Positions 12,033 through 23,700 of a stretch of DNA of 64,000 nucleotides are shown here, piece by piece. A program made the position numbers and the translations under genes. How positions within the stretch are numbered: the stretch's first letter is position 1; every line of letters begins with the position of its first letter. Below the pieces are notes generated by a model, which worked only from the letters and a program-made list of their open reading frames with translations, ran no database searches and was not told the origin of the DNA. Origin of the DNA: Augochlora pura (lineage: Eukaryota > Arthropoda > Insecta > Hymenoptera > Halictidae); assembly GCF_028453695.1 (NCBI RefSeq), contig NC_135781.1:24613640-24677639 (forward strand), given 5' to 3'.

Positions 12033-14434
12033 CACCATCCTGACTTTTATCTCTGTAATGTGTGGGACGGGCGATAATTTCTATTCAAATTTAGTGGAAT
12101 TCTCTCGAGCATACAGCTTGCAGGCAAATGCTCTCACACCGTTAAAAAGCTGCATAATTGCAATTATTTTGGAATAGGGCGATACAAACTGTTGGCAGAG
12201 AAATCGTGCTAAAATCCGTGCGTTTTTTGCCGAGCAAATCGTTTCACCGTCGAACGAGGCCAGTAGATCGTGTTTGAAGTCGCGATACAATTTCCGACTG
12301 TTGGTCGAATCGGAGCCGATCGATCGTCGCGTTATCAAGGACCGCATTGGTGAGACGAAGATATTTCGCAGAACAATTCTGCCGTAGAAGGGGGAACCTG
12401 CACCCACACGCTCCAATACCCAATCTGAGACTATTCCTCTTTCCATTGCGTAACGAATTATCCAGGGACCTATAATACGGATGCTCCTTCGAGAAAAAAA
12501 CCATTTTGACAAAGTGCGCGCTCCTCGACGGTAAGTGCATCGTTCTATCTTCATTTTCTGCGTCTCCGGAACGTCTCCCTGGTGTTCGTCCCGGGCGCAT
12601 TTCGCTACCCTATTGTCTTCGGCCGCGGCCCCCTCGCTCCCTTACGCGACAAGTGAATCGATTATCAAGCGGATCACGGTGCTGCTATCGACAATTACGA
12701 TCGTGACAATCAGCGGAGCATTGAATTCCTCCGATCGAAGGTTGCGCGATAGATAGGAATATTTTTATTGATTCCTGTAGAACTCGAAGAGACCTCGGCA
12801 GTCACCGGAAAATTGACAATAACCGATAACTCCGCAAGCAGAGTGGTCGCGAGAATTTTTGATATTTGAAACAGAAGTCGCGTGGCCCGTGAACTTGGAA
12901 TTCGCAGCTGCGAGGCTAGGAGCCGTTAGCAACGCCGCAAATGAAGAAATTAATGAACGCGTAATTACTTCGAAATGATTTCCATTGTGTGAATGCACGG
13001 TTGGAGTGACAAAAGACACGCGGACCTGAGTGCTCGATTGTTCGTCTCCGGGCGTCTCGAGTTCGTAAGAGCGCAGATGCGGCCGCAAGGAAAATATTCG
13101 TTGAATAGCACGACGAAATTTCGAGAATTCCAATGGTGATTGTTCCACGATCGAACAGCTGCTTCTCGGCTCTCTTTGATACAAAGTTTTCGAGTCAGTC
13201 GTCGCCGCGACAGCCTCGGAAGGATCGTTATTATTTCTCGCCTCAACTTCGCACACGACGTTCGCTGATCTAAGAATAGTTTGAGTCCACGATATTCGAT
13301 AATAAACGACAGCAAATTTCCCGGCGGTTTCAAAATAACAGATAATTGCCGGAAAATTTTCCTTCTTACAATCTGCAACTAATTGTCGCCTGTGCAGGTA
13401 GTTCCCGGTAGCGTGACGATCTCCAAAGGAATAGGATGCAGGATCGACGTTCTTCATCTGTCGCGTCATCCTCCTATTCTTCGATCTATCTTCTCACCTT
13501 AATTGAAACTGTAGTTATTGAAGCAGCAGCTTACGTTGTCGCAGTTTTATTTAACGAGCAAGATAATTGCTCGATGAATCGCTGCGATTCGAAATTATCC
13601 ATCGATAACAAAGTTAACGCTGTAACGTCGTTAAGCAGCACCTCTTCAACAGTCGCCTTGGAGACGACTACCTGCAGTCCGTTCAAATATCTTTCATCGA
13701 GATCTATGCCGATCTATGCTACACTAGCGTTCCCATACTGCTACACCGACATTTCGTGCATCACAGTGGAATTTTTTCAACGCGAATTGACGATATCTTT
13801 CGAAAAATACAGACAGCGATTGTTTTGTTGAAAGCCTCGCCCCGGGATGGACAAGTTCACGATACGGCCGTTGTGTTATTGTTATTTTTGTTGCTGTTAT
13901 CGCGTGGTCAGTCGGCCTGCCGGTCAACGACCGGAACCTCTGGAATTACGTCTAAAATCCGTCGAGATCGTCGACGACCTGCGTCGCGCCGATCGATCCT
14001 TGCTACCTTATCCTCCCTAACCTTATCGAGCAACGACAGAACGAATTTCATCATGGTTGACCAAATACTTCGCCCACGAATCTTCTCTCTAACTCCCCTT
14101 TGCGAGCGACATTGTTTTCGTGGTATTCGCCGATAAAATCGTTTCGCCGGTCTAGAACTACATAAAGCAAATAGACCCGTGACATATTCCTATGATTTCG
14201 CACCGATTATCTAATCCACGGAGACAGGTGACAGACATTCAATTGTCGGCTGCGACTTAATCGAGAGTAATCGTTCGGTAAAATTCCTTCGTTCGACGTT
14301 CGTTTAAATCTCCGGAATTGATCGCCCGTGTTTGACCGATTGCGATTCGGGCTTTGATCGCTATCTCGGCTATTCTTTACGTTGTTTGGGAGGGGTGGGG
14401 GGAGAGGGGGAACTTCCCTCGACGTTCGAATCCT

Positions 14435-14575
14435 CCGTTGATCGAATTTGAATTTAAATTTGAATCTTTCTGTGTTCGTATTTAAATTCAAATCATCCAG
14501 TGTTCGAATTTAAATTAAAATTTGCATCTTCGGTCGTCCGAATTTGAATTCGAATGTGATTTTCATTTGGGGTCT
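14435..14575. repeat. Degenerate tandem repeat rich in AATTTAAATT palindromes
   Basis: About four units of roughly 30-35 bases share a core GAATTTGAATTTAAATTTGA and a spacer like CCAGTGTTCG or GGTCGTCCG. Each core is nearly palindromic (TTTAAATTTAAA-like), so single strands could fold locally. Confidence 0.5.
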
Positions 14576-15372
14576 ATTTGAATATACGTTAGACCGCTCG
14601 ACATCGACTATGTAATCGTAGCAGTCCACAATTACGTATGATATTATTTCCAGCCACGCGTATCCTAATCGAACGTATCTCCCTCGCCGAGTGCGAACTA
14701 CGCGATGTTTATCAATCGTTTTTATGAACTAAACGGAGGATTCGTACACTGCACAGAAAATGGCCATGACGTGATCCCGTGAACAATGGTAGCACAATTC
14801 TAACGATATTTACTGATAAACCGATAACGGGCGCGCAGCTGAATGTAAAATTCCGAAGGAAAATGTACCTTATGCAATTCTTCGTTGCAAGATACACGGT
14901 GTTATCCTACATTCGTTATCTGCTAGATTTTCTTTTGTTCTGATTCTCTTTAATTCGAGACGAGCATTATCTACAAGTGCTACTGCAATAATGCGCGCTG
15001 CTCGTGAGCTGTCAAGCTCAACCGTACAATTCAAAGAAAAAACACCGTTAGAAACAACTTATCGATTGTCCGGACTACCTATTCATTCTCAGAGTAGGAA
15101 ACTTTTATTACAAGATAGTGATAACGGTCACAAGTATAATTGTGACACTTAGAAATGCTTGTTCTACAACGTTTTTATAACTAGACTAGCCTATCCGACG
15201 GTCAAAATTTCTCCAATTCTTCCATACGCTCATTTCAATGCAAAACCTAGAACAAACCTTGCACAATATCACCCTATTACTCGAATTTACAGTCTTGCGA
15301 ATTCTGTATTGTACTATCCACGCTTTTTCTCTACTTCCATAATCGCCTTCGAACGTTCCGCCTTTCTGGCTA

Positions 15373-15670
15373 TTAATCCTTTCACTACGGCAGTGTCGTC
15401 CGCCGAAGTACTGTCATTGAACGAAAGCTCGCGCCAGAAATATGCACATTGCGTGTGATTTCTGTATACACGTTTTTCTTAGTTTTAAATAACTGTGCTG
15501 AATAAAACTATCATTGCTTTCATGTAACACGTATGTTTACATTTTTAATATGAAAGGACCTACAAAATTATAAAAGTACAAAATTATTTTTGTATTTTGC
15601 CTACGGATGCCACTTGTGTACACATAATTCGAATGCCGCATATATGCGGAGCTCGGCGCGAAAGGGTTAA
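15373..15670. mobile_element. Possible TTAA-flanked piggyBac-like MITE
   Basis: The left end reads TTAA then TCCTTTCACTACGGC. The right end, read on the other strand, is TTAA then CCCTTTCGCGCCGAGC. The shared CCTTTC.C and flanking TTAA suggest a short non-autonomous element of about 300 bases. There is a perfect 14-base palindrome CCGCATATATGCGG near the right end. No transposase is present. The terminal repeats are degraded, so this is tentative. Confidence 0.4.
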
Positions 15671-18600
15671 GGGTAATTCAAAATCTGAACTTTATTTTTC
15701 AGAATATTCGAAATCACTGCTTTGGTATTCTTCTTCCTATTTTTCCGGAAATATGTTTTCCATTACCTTATATTACCTACTTTTCTTTACTCCAATTTGT
15801 CATCTTTTTGTGTCACTGCATTACCGCCACCGCAAGAATCTCCTTCTACATAAATCATATCTATAATTATACTTGAAACGGACAAATTTTTTCCGTCAGG
15901 TAAATGAATTCTACCTTTCTTTCGTTGATTGCGTAAATTAAAATTTCGAGCAGATCTCGTCCGCAGCTATAACAACTGCCGAGAACGATTCGCTAGTCCT
16001 TTGCGCGTCACGTTCACTGCCGAACTGCTTTAGAAAGGTGGCCTCGCGACAGGATTTCTGACGGTTCTGCTTTCGGCGGGCCAACCAAAGTTCTAGGTAG
16101 GTAATCGATCACGTAGCTGACCCGGGGATTTCCATAGTACTCGAGACCCACGCGCCACGAGTTTCCTAGAAAGAGGCTTCCGTTTTGGAAATTAGCTCTC
16201 GCGGGAGAGCTCTTCGACGCTGCCGTCGGTAATCCCCGGATTCCATACCTCGCCGACAATTGGCTCCTTCCGTTCCGATCGTTGAAATCTAAGCTGAGAT
16301 TTCGATCTCCCATCGTACGCCGCACTTTTTTCCCAACCACTTAACTGCGAACAATATATCTTCCAGATGCAAACTCTTTATTAGCATTCTTCAGTTATGA
16401 TCATCGTTTACAAGACTTTCAGTCGACTTGCAACAGAGATTCAAGCTGCGAATTTGTTCACAAATCTACATTTAATTGTTTAGGCGCGAAAACTCTTTCG
16501 GCGGTGGAATACTACAGAAATTTCAAAAACCAGAACGCTCGCAGCAATTCTGGTGTCTTCCCGGGAAATTAATTTTTCAAGCTGAACACGTTTGAAGTTG
16601 TTTTCAATAGCTGTACTCAAACAACCGTAGAAGTTCCATAAATCTGAATTTAACCGTATGAAATTTAACGATTTCGAAACTGGTCTCCTTTGCCAAGGGT
16701 GTATCCTGCCTCAAAATTTATCTACAAAGATCAGATTTACAACGGTCTTATGTATCAGAATACCTGTGCGTTTAAGTTCAACTTGCACGACACGAATTAT
16801 CGTTACGTGGAAGTTCAGTTTGAAATTGGCCCATAGACTGTCCCGTAAAATTCGAGATAGCGGTTCCCGAGGAACGGAGCCGGCAATTTGGCGTTCGCGA
16901 AACTTCTGCAGTCTCGGTCCCGGTTCCCGTTTTGCATAACCCTTCCGCCAACGGTGCCGGCGATTCTAATAACGGTCACGCACGTGGCCCATCGTATTGA
17001 TTTTTCTGGCCAGCGTAGGGGCGAGAGAATAAGGCGGAATAAGGGTGGCTAAGGGTGAATAGGGTCGCGCAACCGGTTGCCGTCGCGCCGGCCGCTCGAT
17101 TTAATCTACACCGCGCAGCGCAACGCACTTTCAATCACAATAAAAGCCGTGGACGTTGACGAAAAAGTGCGCTCTCGATATAGATATGATAGAGGAAGAA
17201 AAGAAAGTAGATTGCGCGCGTTGGAAATACCCGGTCACGTTATTGGACGGCATGGGATTTCTGGAATGGAATGGAGTGCAATGGAATGGACGGAAAACTG
17301 CACCGCCGCCGGTTTTCTTGTCGAGTTTCTACATCCATTAGCAGCAACTTAATTGATCGATTTATCGACTCGGCCATTCTTTTCCTACGTCGAACGATAT
17401 TTCTATTAGTTTAACAAATGGAAGCATCGGATCTTCTGACGGTCGAGTATTTGCAATGTCTGCGAACCTCTCTGTCTACTAATTGTCCGAATAAATTACC
17501 ACGTCGATCGATTACCTCATTTCCGTGGGCGAGACAACTTCTGTTAATTCAACAGATGGAAATCGCTTGGAATCGAAATCAAAAGGCGAACGAAGGATAA
17601 AATTTTCTCGCGATTGAATACCGCCGATGTTGATATTTCTCTGTCCATTAATTGATTAACTTATCGATCGACCACACCTTTTCTATGCGCGGATGTCATT
17701 CTATTAGTTTAACAGACGGAAATAAGCGGTTGAAAATCGATGGCTGAAATCTAAAATCATCAGCATCATTCGTAGTCTATTATTTGATCGTACCATTGAC
17801 AACGGAGCTTTATTACCTCGACACATAGAAACGTGGTTGAATACGAAATGACATTATTATTTATTATTTCCATTTGTGTGTAAACAGGGAAACCCATTAG
17901 GGAACATAATAACGGGTACTAGTGTGTTGATTATAAGGGATTTTTCATTCGTTTTAGACATCTAATGGTAGACAACAAAAAAGGTCAGTCACGATACAGT
18001 AGTCATTCGACGATGTAGTGATTCTCGCTATTCGATCTGAATAAAAGAAATTTTACTTAAATGAAGGGCTGAAACGTGCGAATCAATTTTAGTAATCTCG
18101 ATGAAACGTAAAAATTTACAAAACCAAAAATCTGAGAATAACACTTACTAAATTGTTTCGGGCACTAGTGAACTGAGTGGGTATTTGATAACTTTTCGTC
18201 GATAAAGATTTGAAGAATCCGTTGGAATTCTAGGAACTTCTAGGAACGTTTCCACTAATTAAGCGCCATTTGTGAACTATCTGGTTGCCGAGTATTATCG
18301 ATGGAATAGGATAAAAATTGCTGAAAGCATCTTGTATGTCTGTGTTCCATTACTCGACAAGCTTCGTTCGCATTTAAAATTATCGTTCGGAATCGCGAGA
18401 TAAATTGGTCTCTCGAACTTATCAACGTTACAATGATGTCGCTTTACGGTGGAGGGAGTAAGAACGCGCCAGGAAAGGGAACAGGGAGCCTTGAAACAAT
18501 CGGAAATGCTCTTCGGCCCGCCTCGACATCGTTCTCCGCGATAAAAATGTCTAAGGGCAACGGCTGCCTACTTTCGTTCTACCTTCCTCCGAATTGATCG

Positions 18601-19500
18601 ATCTTCCTATTTAAATGATTCGAACGTTTCCGCCGAAATTCGGGTCGACGTCGCAGAGTGTCCATCGAAACGAATTACCCTAGATCGAATGTTTCGTGGC
18701 AAGCAGCGCTGGGTTTTCCATTTGGAAACGATACGATGAGAGCGATCCGATCCAGAAAATCCCGATTAGCATCGCACCGTGACGAACGGATCCGTATAAA
18801 ATGGTTCCAGCTTCGATTTATTTCACCGGGGCATTGGATCTTTGTTCCAAGCATTTTTCTGCCCTAGGAACAGAAAGGTTTCAGCTGACCGTGAATTTAT
18901 AGGATTATAAAATCGAATGGCGTTCGCTCCTACGAAGAAAAGCGAAATTCGACTTCCCTACTGCCACGATGACCTTACCCAATAATTGTAGAACATTTCC
19001 TCCTAACAAATTACGACGAAACAGCTGAAAAATTCAAGGGGAACGATCGAATCAGCAGAAAGCAATGAGAAACACGTTCGATTGAGGGGAATCGAGATCA
19101 CTCGACGAGCAGTGATCGAGGAATCCGTTTTACCGCTGTTGGCTCGCAGAGAATGCAGAACTTTCGTCTAAACCACTACAGGCTAACCGATTTCGGCCCT
19201 AGGGCCACCGAGCAATATGCAACGGCATACCCTTGTTTTGCTTTTATCTTTGATTTATATTTTCCAGCCGTGTTCACGGCGGTTTTCAATCGCTTGTTTG
19301 AAAAAACCGGATCTGTGCTCGATGATAGCATTGCCCGTTGTTGTTTTATCTATTTTCTAATTCGTTTTTCAAAGGCTAGTGACGCGGAGATAAAGTGAGA
19401 GCGAACGTTTTTAGAAACGTCGTTGAATGCTGGTGTCAAAGTTTAAATGTTGGGCAGTTTTTTCACAACGAACAGCATTGTGGTCGGACGTAAAAAAAGT

Positions 19501-19521
19501 GAGAGAGAGAGAGAGAGAGAG
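19501..19521. repeat. GA microsatellite
   Basis: An uninterrupted GA run about 1 kb upstream of the first coding exon of the second transporter. Confidence 0.7.
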
Positions 19522-20289
19522 AGTAACAATCTACTCGGTCGAATGTCTGTAAGCGTGTGTTTACATGACGGCACCCTAAACGCCATCAATCTATTCTGGA
19601 ATGACACCCTCCTTCAGGGTGGGCAGTGATTCCGCTCGATAGCATAGGTCAGGATTCTCGCTCTCCAAAATAGACAGGGAACCTATACGACATTATTTAG
19701 TAATCGGGATTTCAGTGGAAAACCGACAACGTTCCTACATACGCAATTCTACAATTTCCGTGACCAACGGTTGGGCTGCGGTTTCGCGCAATTGCGGCAT
19801 CAAAATACGCAACAGAATAGGCAAATAGTAAATTCATTTTCCTATTAAAATTCTCAGGAAACGAACTTGAATCGCTCGACATCGTGCCGAGTTTCCTTAA
19901 CGCGCTGAAAATCGAATACAGAGTGGTCCAAATAATCTATCCGAGGCAACGCGCGACGCGACACAGCTGAATCCCGCTGATTGCTTCTGCAGCCCTGTTA
20001 GCCCCTAGGAATAGGGGAATCGTGTCACCCAGATCCGAGCGGCACGGACGTGTTAAAGATCCACTAATAGGGTACTAAAATACAAAACCGTGTCAGAGAC
20101 CGTGTTACCGTCGTGGCTGTTATCAGAGGCGCGCGTAACACCTTTGACTGCGGGGATCAGTGGACTCGTTGGGTATGCGCTCGCGCTACTCTCGCCCCGG
20201 AGTATCTCAGTTGACCTTGACCCGCGGATTGGTTGCAGGGTCGAGGATACGGATTCGATTCGGCTCGATGTTTGGATTTCGCTGGTGAA

Positions 20290-20346
20290 CAGCAGCAGCA
20301 GCAGCAGGAGCGGCGGCGGCGGCGGCGGCGGCGACGACGGCAGCGG
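20290..20346 (+). repeat. CAG/GGC trinucleotide repeat in the probable 5' leader
   Basis: A run of AGC triplets (about 20290-20307) passes directly into a run of CGG triplets (about 20311-20332) and then GAC/GGC. It lies about 150 bases before the first ATG of the second transporter and is probably transcribed as 5' untranslated sequence. Confidence 0.65.
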
Positions 20347-20416
20347 AGCCTAGCTCGCGACGCGACGGAGCAGCCGTGAAGCCGTGAATCGGTTGGCCGA
20401 GGAACGTAACGGAACG

Positions 20417-20456
20417 AGGAAGGGAGATAGAGAGAGATAGAAAGAGAGACAGAGAC
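20417..20456 (+). promoter_or_regulatory. GA-rich tract just upstream of the transporter start
   Basis: An AGAGAGATAG-type purine tract lies 42-80 bases before ATG 20498. Tracts like this bind GAGA-type factors in insects, but it could equally be plain leader sequence. No TATA box is evident. Confidence 0.3.
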
Positions 20457-20497
20457 GGCTGTTTTATCGAGCGAACGACAGAGAACAAGAGGGAGAA

Positions 20498-20792
20498 ATG
20501 GCCCCCACCCACGACGGCAACGAGGAAATAGAGGGGCGCTATAAAGAGCGTAAAGCGTATAAAGAGCGCGCGTATGCCTACAGCCCTGTACCAGCGAGTG
20601 GCGGCTCTTCGTCAGTGTGCGATTCAACTACCCTTTGGACGCAGAACGGAGAGATAAACGAGAACGGTGCCGGGCAAGCCAAATTATTTCGTTCAAAAGG
20701 TGTCCACGACAAGTGTCCTGTGAGCTACAGCATCGTCGCCAAGATGACGGAGAAAGGATCGACGAGGCTTCAGTACATCGCTGCCGCTGCAG
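20498..20792 (+). CDS. Tret1-like: Tret1-like gene 2, first coding exon
   Basis: The context of the first ATG is GAGAAATGG. The frame stays open to the donor GCAG|GTACGT and ends in phase 1. The last residues MTEKGSTRLQYIAAAA look like the segment just before TM1 in insect sugar transporters. Joining to 37148 completes an alanine codon and reads IAAAAANMCSLAAGAMMGW. The distal exon is assigned on this junction and phase match. Translation could instead begin at 20744. Confidence 0.75.
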
Positions 20793-23700
20793 GTACGTCT
20801 CGGCGAACCGACCCCCAGCACTGTCGAGCACTCTCTGCCGGGGTTGGTTTACACCAGCGACCGCAGCACCGCGTTCCATCGCGCCGGTAATCGGTGGCGC
20901 GAACTTTGACGGGCTACGCCAGCCTCCGCAGAGACCTATGACAATGTTGTGCTCGTCCCTCGGTCACGGATTCAATTTCATCGGCTCGAATGATCGTGAA
21001 AAGGGTGACTAGCACCGCGTGAAGATATTTGAAGGGAGACGTGGTTTAAGGGTTTGCTTTTCTGGAAGTTGTGGGGTGGAACAGACTGTATGCCATTGTG
21101 ATGGGTAATTAGGGTTGCAAGCTAGTTGGAAATGAATTAGTAGAAATGATAATGATTTTGTGATTATTTGAAAGCCAAGTCCACGAGTTGTTTATTTATT
21201 TGGGACGTTTTGGAATATGGAGAATGGAGAAAATAGTGACAGCAAAATAAATATTTTATATTCTTCGGAGCGATTGGAGTGGGGTAATAATTTTGCGAAG
21301 GGATTACTCGAGAGCTAATCATAATCCATAAATTCTTAATTTATTTAGAACATTTTAGTATACAGGAAATGATTGTCATAGTTAATAATAGTTATCAGAA
21401 GCCAGTCATAGTAAAATATTGTCAACAGAATATTCATTACGAATCGTATTTTAAAAGTATTTATGTCTTCTTCGACCATTCGAGGTCTAGATAACGTGAA
21501 TTATAAAATTGCGGTTAGAGTGGATAACAGTGCTGGCTGTCAGTGAGGGAAAATTAATTATTCCATGGGCCCGAAAAAAAAAGGGGAACGAAATTGAAAC
21601 GCTTTCTAACAGTTTTTGTACAACTGCAAAAAGGTAATAATAATGGAGAATGTTCATTAGCGGAATATTCACATTCCATTCCGTGAAAAATCCACAGATT
21701 TGTTTAGAAGTTTTTTGCTGGTTGGTCTGCCTTTAAATGAGCGGCGCATAGATAAGATTTGCTAATTTTTGTAAGATATTAGAGTTGTTTCTTAGCGAAA
21801 TAGTTTCTCGTAGATTCCATCAGAAATAACAACGCTGGATTTTTTTTATTGATAGGAGGTTGGTTAATCGCTATATCTATCGAGTGTATCTGTGGAAAGT
21901 GCGATCTATGTTTGAACAAGTGTCAATTGCAAGCAGTTGTTAATTACAAGCGACGTCTTTTTCAAATTATTATTTCGAGATTTGTGCAAATTAATAATGT
22001 CACGACAAGACTAATGAAGACTAAATCTTCAAGGACTGTAAAACGTCGTTGCAATGTCTGCATCGATCGAAACTAGTCGTTCGTGCTGCAAGGTAGGCAG
22101 CGTACGATTAGTTGGTCGGTGATTTGGAACTGAGCGTCGCGCTGATAAGCACTTCTACAGCAACATTGAGCAAATGCGATTCATAACTAGTAGTACTAGC
22201 GATTACCGCAGATGTTTAAGCTTTGGGGACGCTTATATTTAGATTGAGAAAATTCTGATAAGAGCTCGGTTGCTCTTATCGCTAATACCGTAATCGTTCG
22301 GAATACCGCTAAATACTTACCCATAAACGTTAAATAATAGAATCGCATCACTGAAACGCAACCTATCGCACAACGCGACGGCTGCACGTACTTAACGTAT
22401 AGATCAGTTTCGAGCAATTTCAACGTTGTTCTTCGATTAATGTAATTAAAAAGCGTTCGCGTATTGTCGCGTATTGTCTTACCAATACCGCACACGACTC
22501 GCTGTGTCTTCGCAAACAGCGTAAGCAAAATCGAACGAAAAGAGTTTTCGGAATGTTAACAAACGCGGGTAAACAGAAACCAACGATTGTTGACATTTCG
22601 TCGTTCGCGCGCGCAAACAATACTGCGAAACGTGCAACGTATCGAACTGTGCCATTGTTTTCCGAACTACCGCTTCTTAAACGGGTTTGGCTCGAGGCCC
22701 GAAAGCTTCTGTCACAGGTGAAGGTTGCTCGAACTTCTGCGGTACTTACGCCGATCAAGTGTTTCATAAATATAGCAATTTGTAGTATCAAATCACCGAT
22801 TGACAAGGAGGAACAAGAACGTTCGAACTTCCTCCAGCTGGAAAATCCATTTTCCTCGACAGACGTCGCTCGGACGCCGGTCTGAGGAAATAAACTTGAC
22901 CCACGACTCGGTCGCGTAACGACTTGGCAAAAACCAGACTCGACTAATTAATCCGCGCGGATCTTCCCTTGGCGGCGGTCAGATCGTCGTACCCCATCCT
23001 TCCGATTCAAGCGTATTCAATGACCGTAGTTGGACTTGGTAATTTGCTTGTTCCCCGCTGGTTTAGTAATTCGACTGACCTGTAACTCGTTTGGATCGGA
23101 ACCCCGACTTCCGATCAACGTCGGGGATTTAATCAAATTTACAGCTTGGATATATGTGGCGGTCTGTGCAACTTGTGTACTTTCTGCAACTTTCTAAATA
23201 TTTATTGGGCAACTAATTTTCCAATATAAAAGTTGTGTGGTTTAAAGGAGCATAGTATGTAATACATTTACTTTTTGTAGATAAAGCCGTTCCGCACCAC
23301 AATATGGAACAATATCGAATTCCAAGTAAAAAAGTATTAACTTTTATTAGCCCTAAAGTTAACGAATAATTTTGTATTATTTTTTAAACATTTTCATCGC
23401 TTTTCGCTGACCTGCAGAAATCCGTGATAAGAATGATTTTCCAACTTGATATTACGCGAAGAAAATGTTTGTAAACTTATATTTAAGGCTAATAAAGATC
23501 AATCATTTTTAACTTAGAATTCAATATTTTTCCATATTTTTATATAAAAAATATAGTGTTTTGTTTAGAAGAAAAAAGTTGACCTTCAGATATTCCGAAT
23601 GGCTTCACCTATACAAAAATAAATGCACTACATGCTATGCCTTTTTAAATCACACAACTTTTGTATTGAAAAATTTGTTGTTCAACGCATATTTTGGAAG

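Larger units (their letters stand above)
4362..20497. other. Intergenic stretch between the two transporter genes
   Basis: About 16 kb lies between the first transporter and the first coding exon of the second. No open frame here resembles a known protein; those present are short and random-looking on both strands. It contains AT-rich tandem sequence at 6106-6230, a CT run at 12003-12032, AATTTAAATT-type repeats at 14435-14575, a TTAA-flanked repeat at 15373-15670, a GGAAT-like run at 17262-17290 and a GA run at 19501-19521. The block at 7720-8055 is less AT-rich and open on both strands, but was not recognised. Enhancers and the promoter of the downstream transporter are likely to lie here. 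Confidence 0.55.

Noticed and set aside
12765..13469. Minus-strand open frame of 234 codons
   Set aside because: It is the longest open frame outside exons, but the composition is unremarkable, there are no recognisable motifs, and overlapping frames on both strands suggest chance. Kept out of the features for lack of support.
20157..20627. Minus-strand open frame of 156 codons over the transporter first exon
   Set aside because: It is the shadow of the GC-rich leader, the triplet repeat and the first exon, and reads as low-complexity arginine and serine runs.
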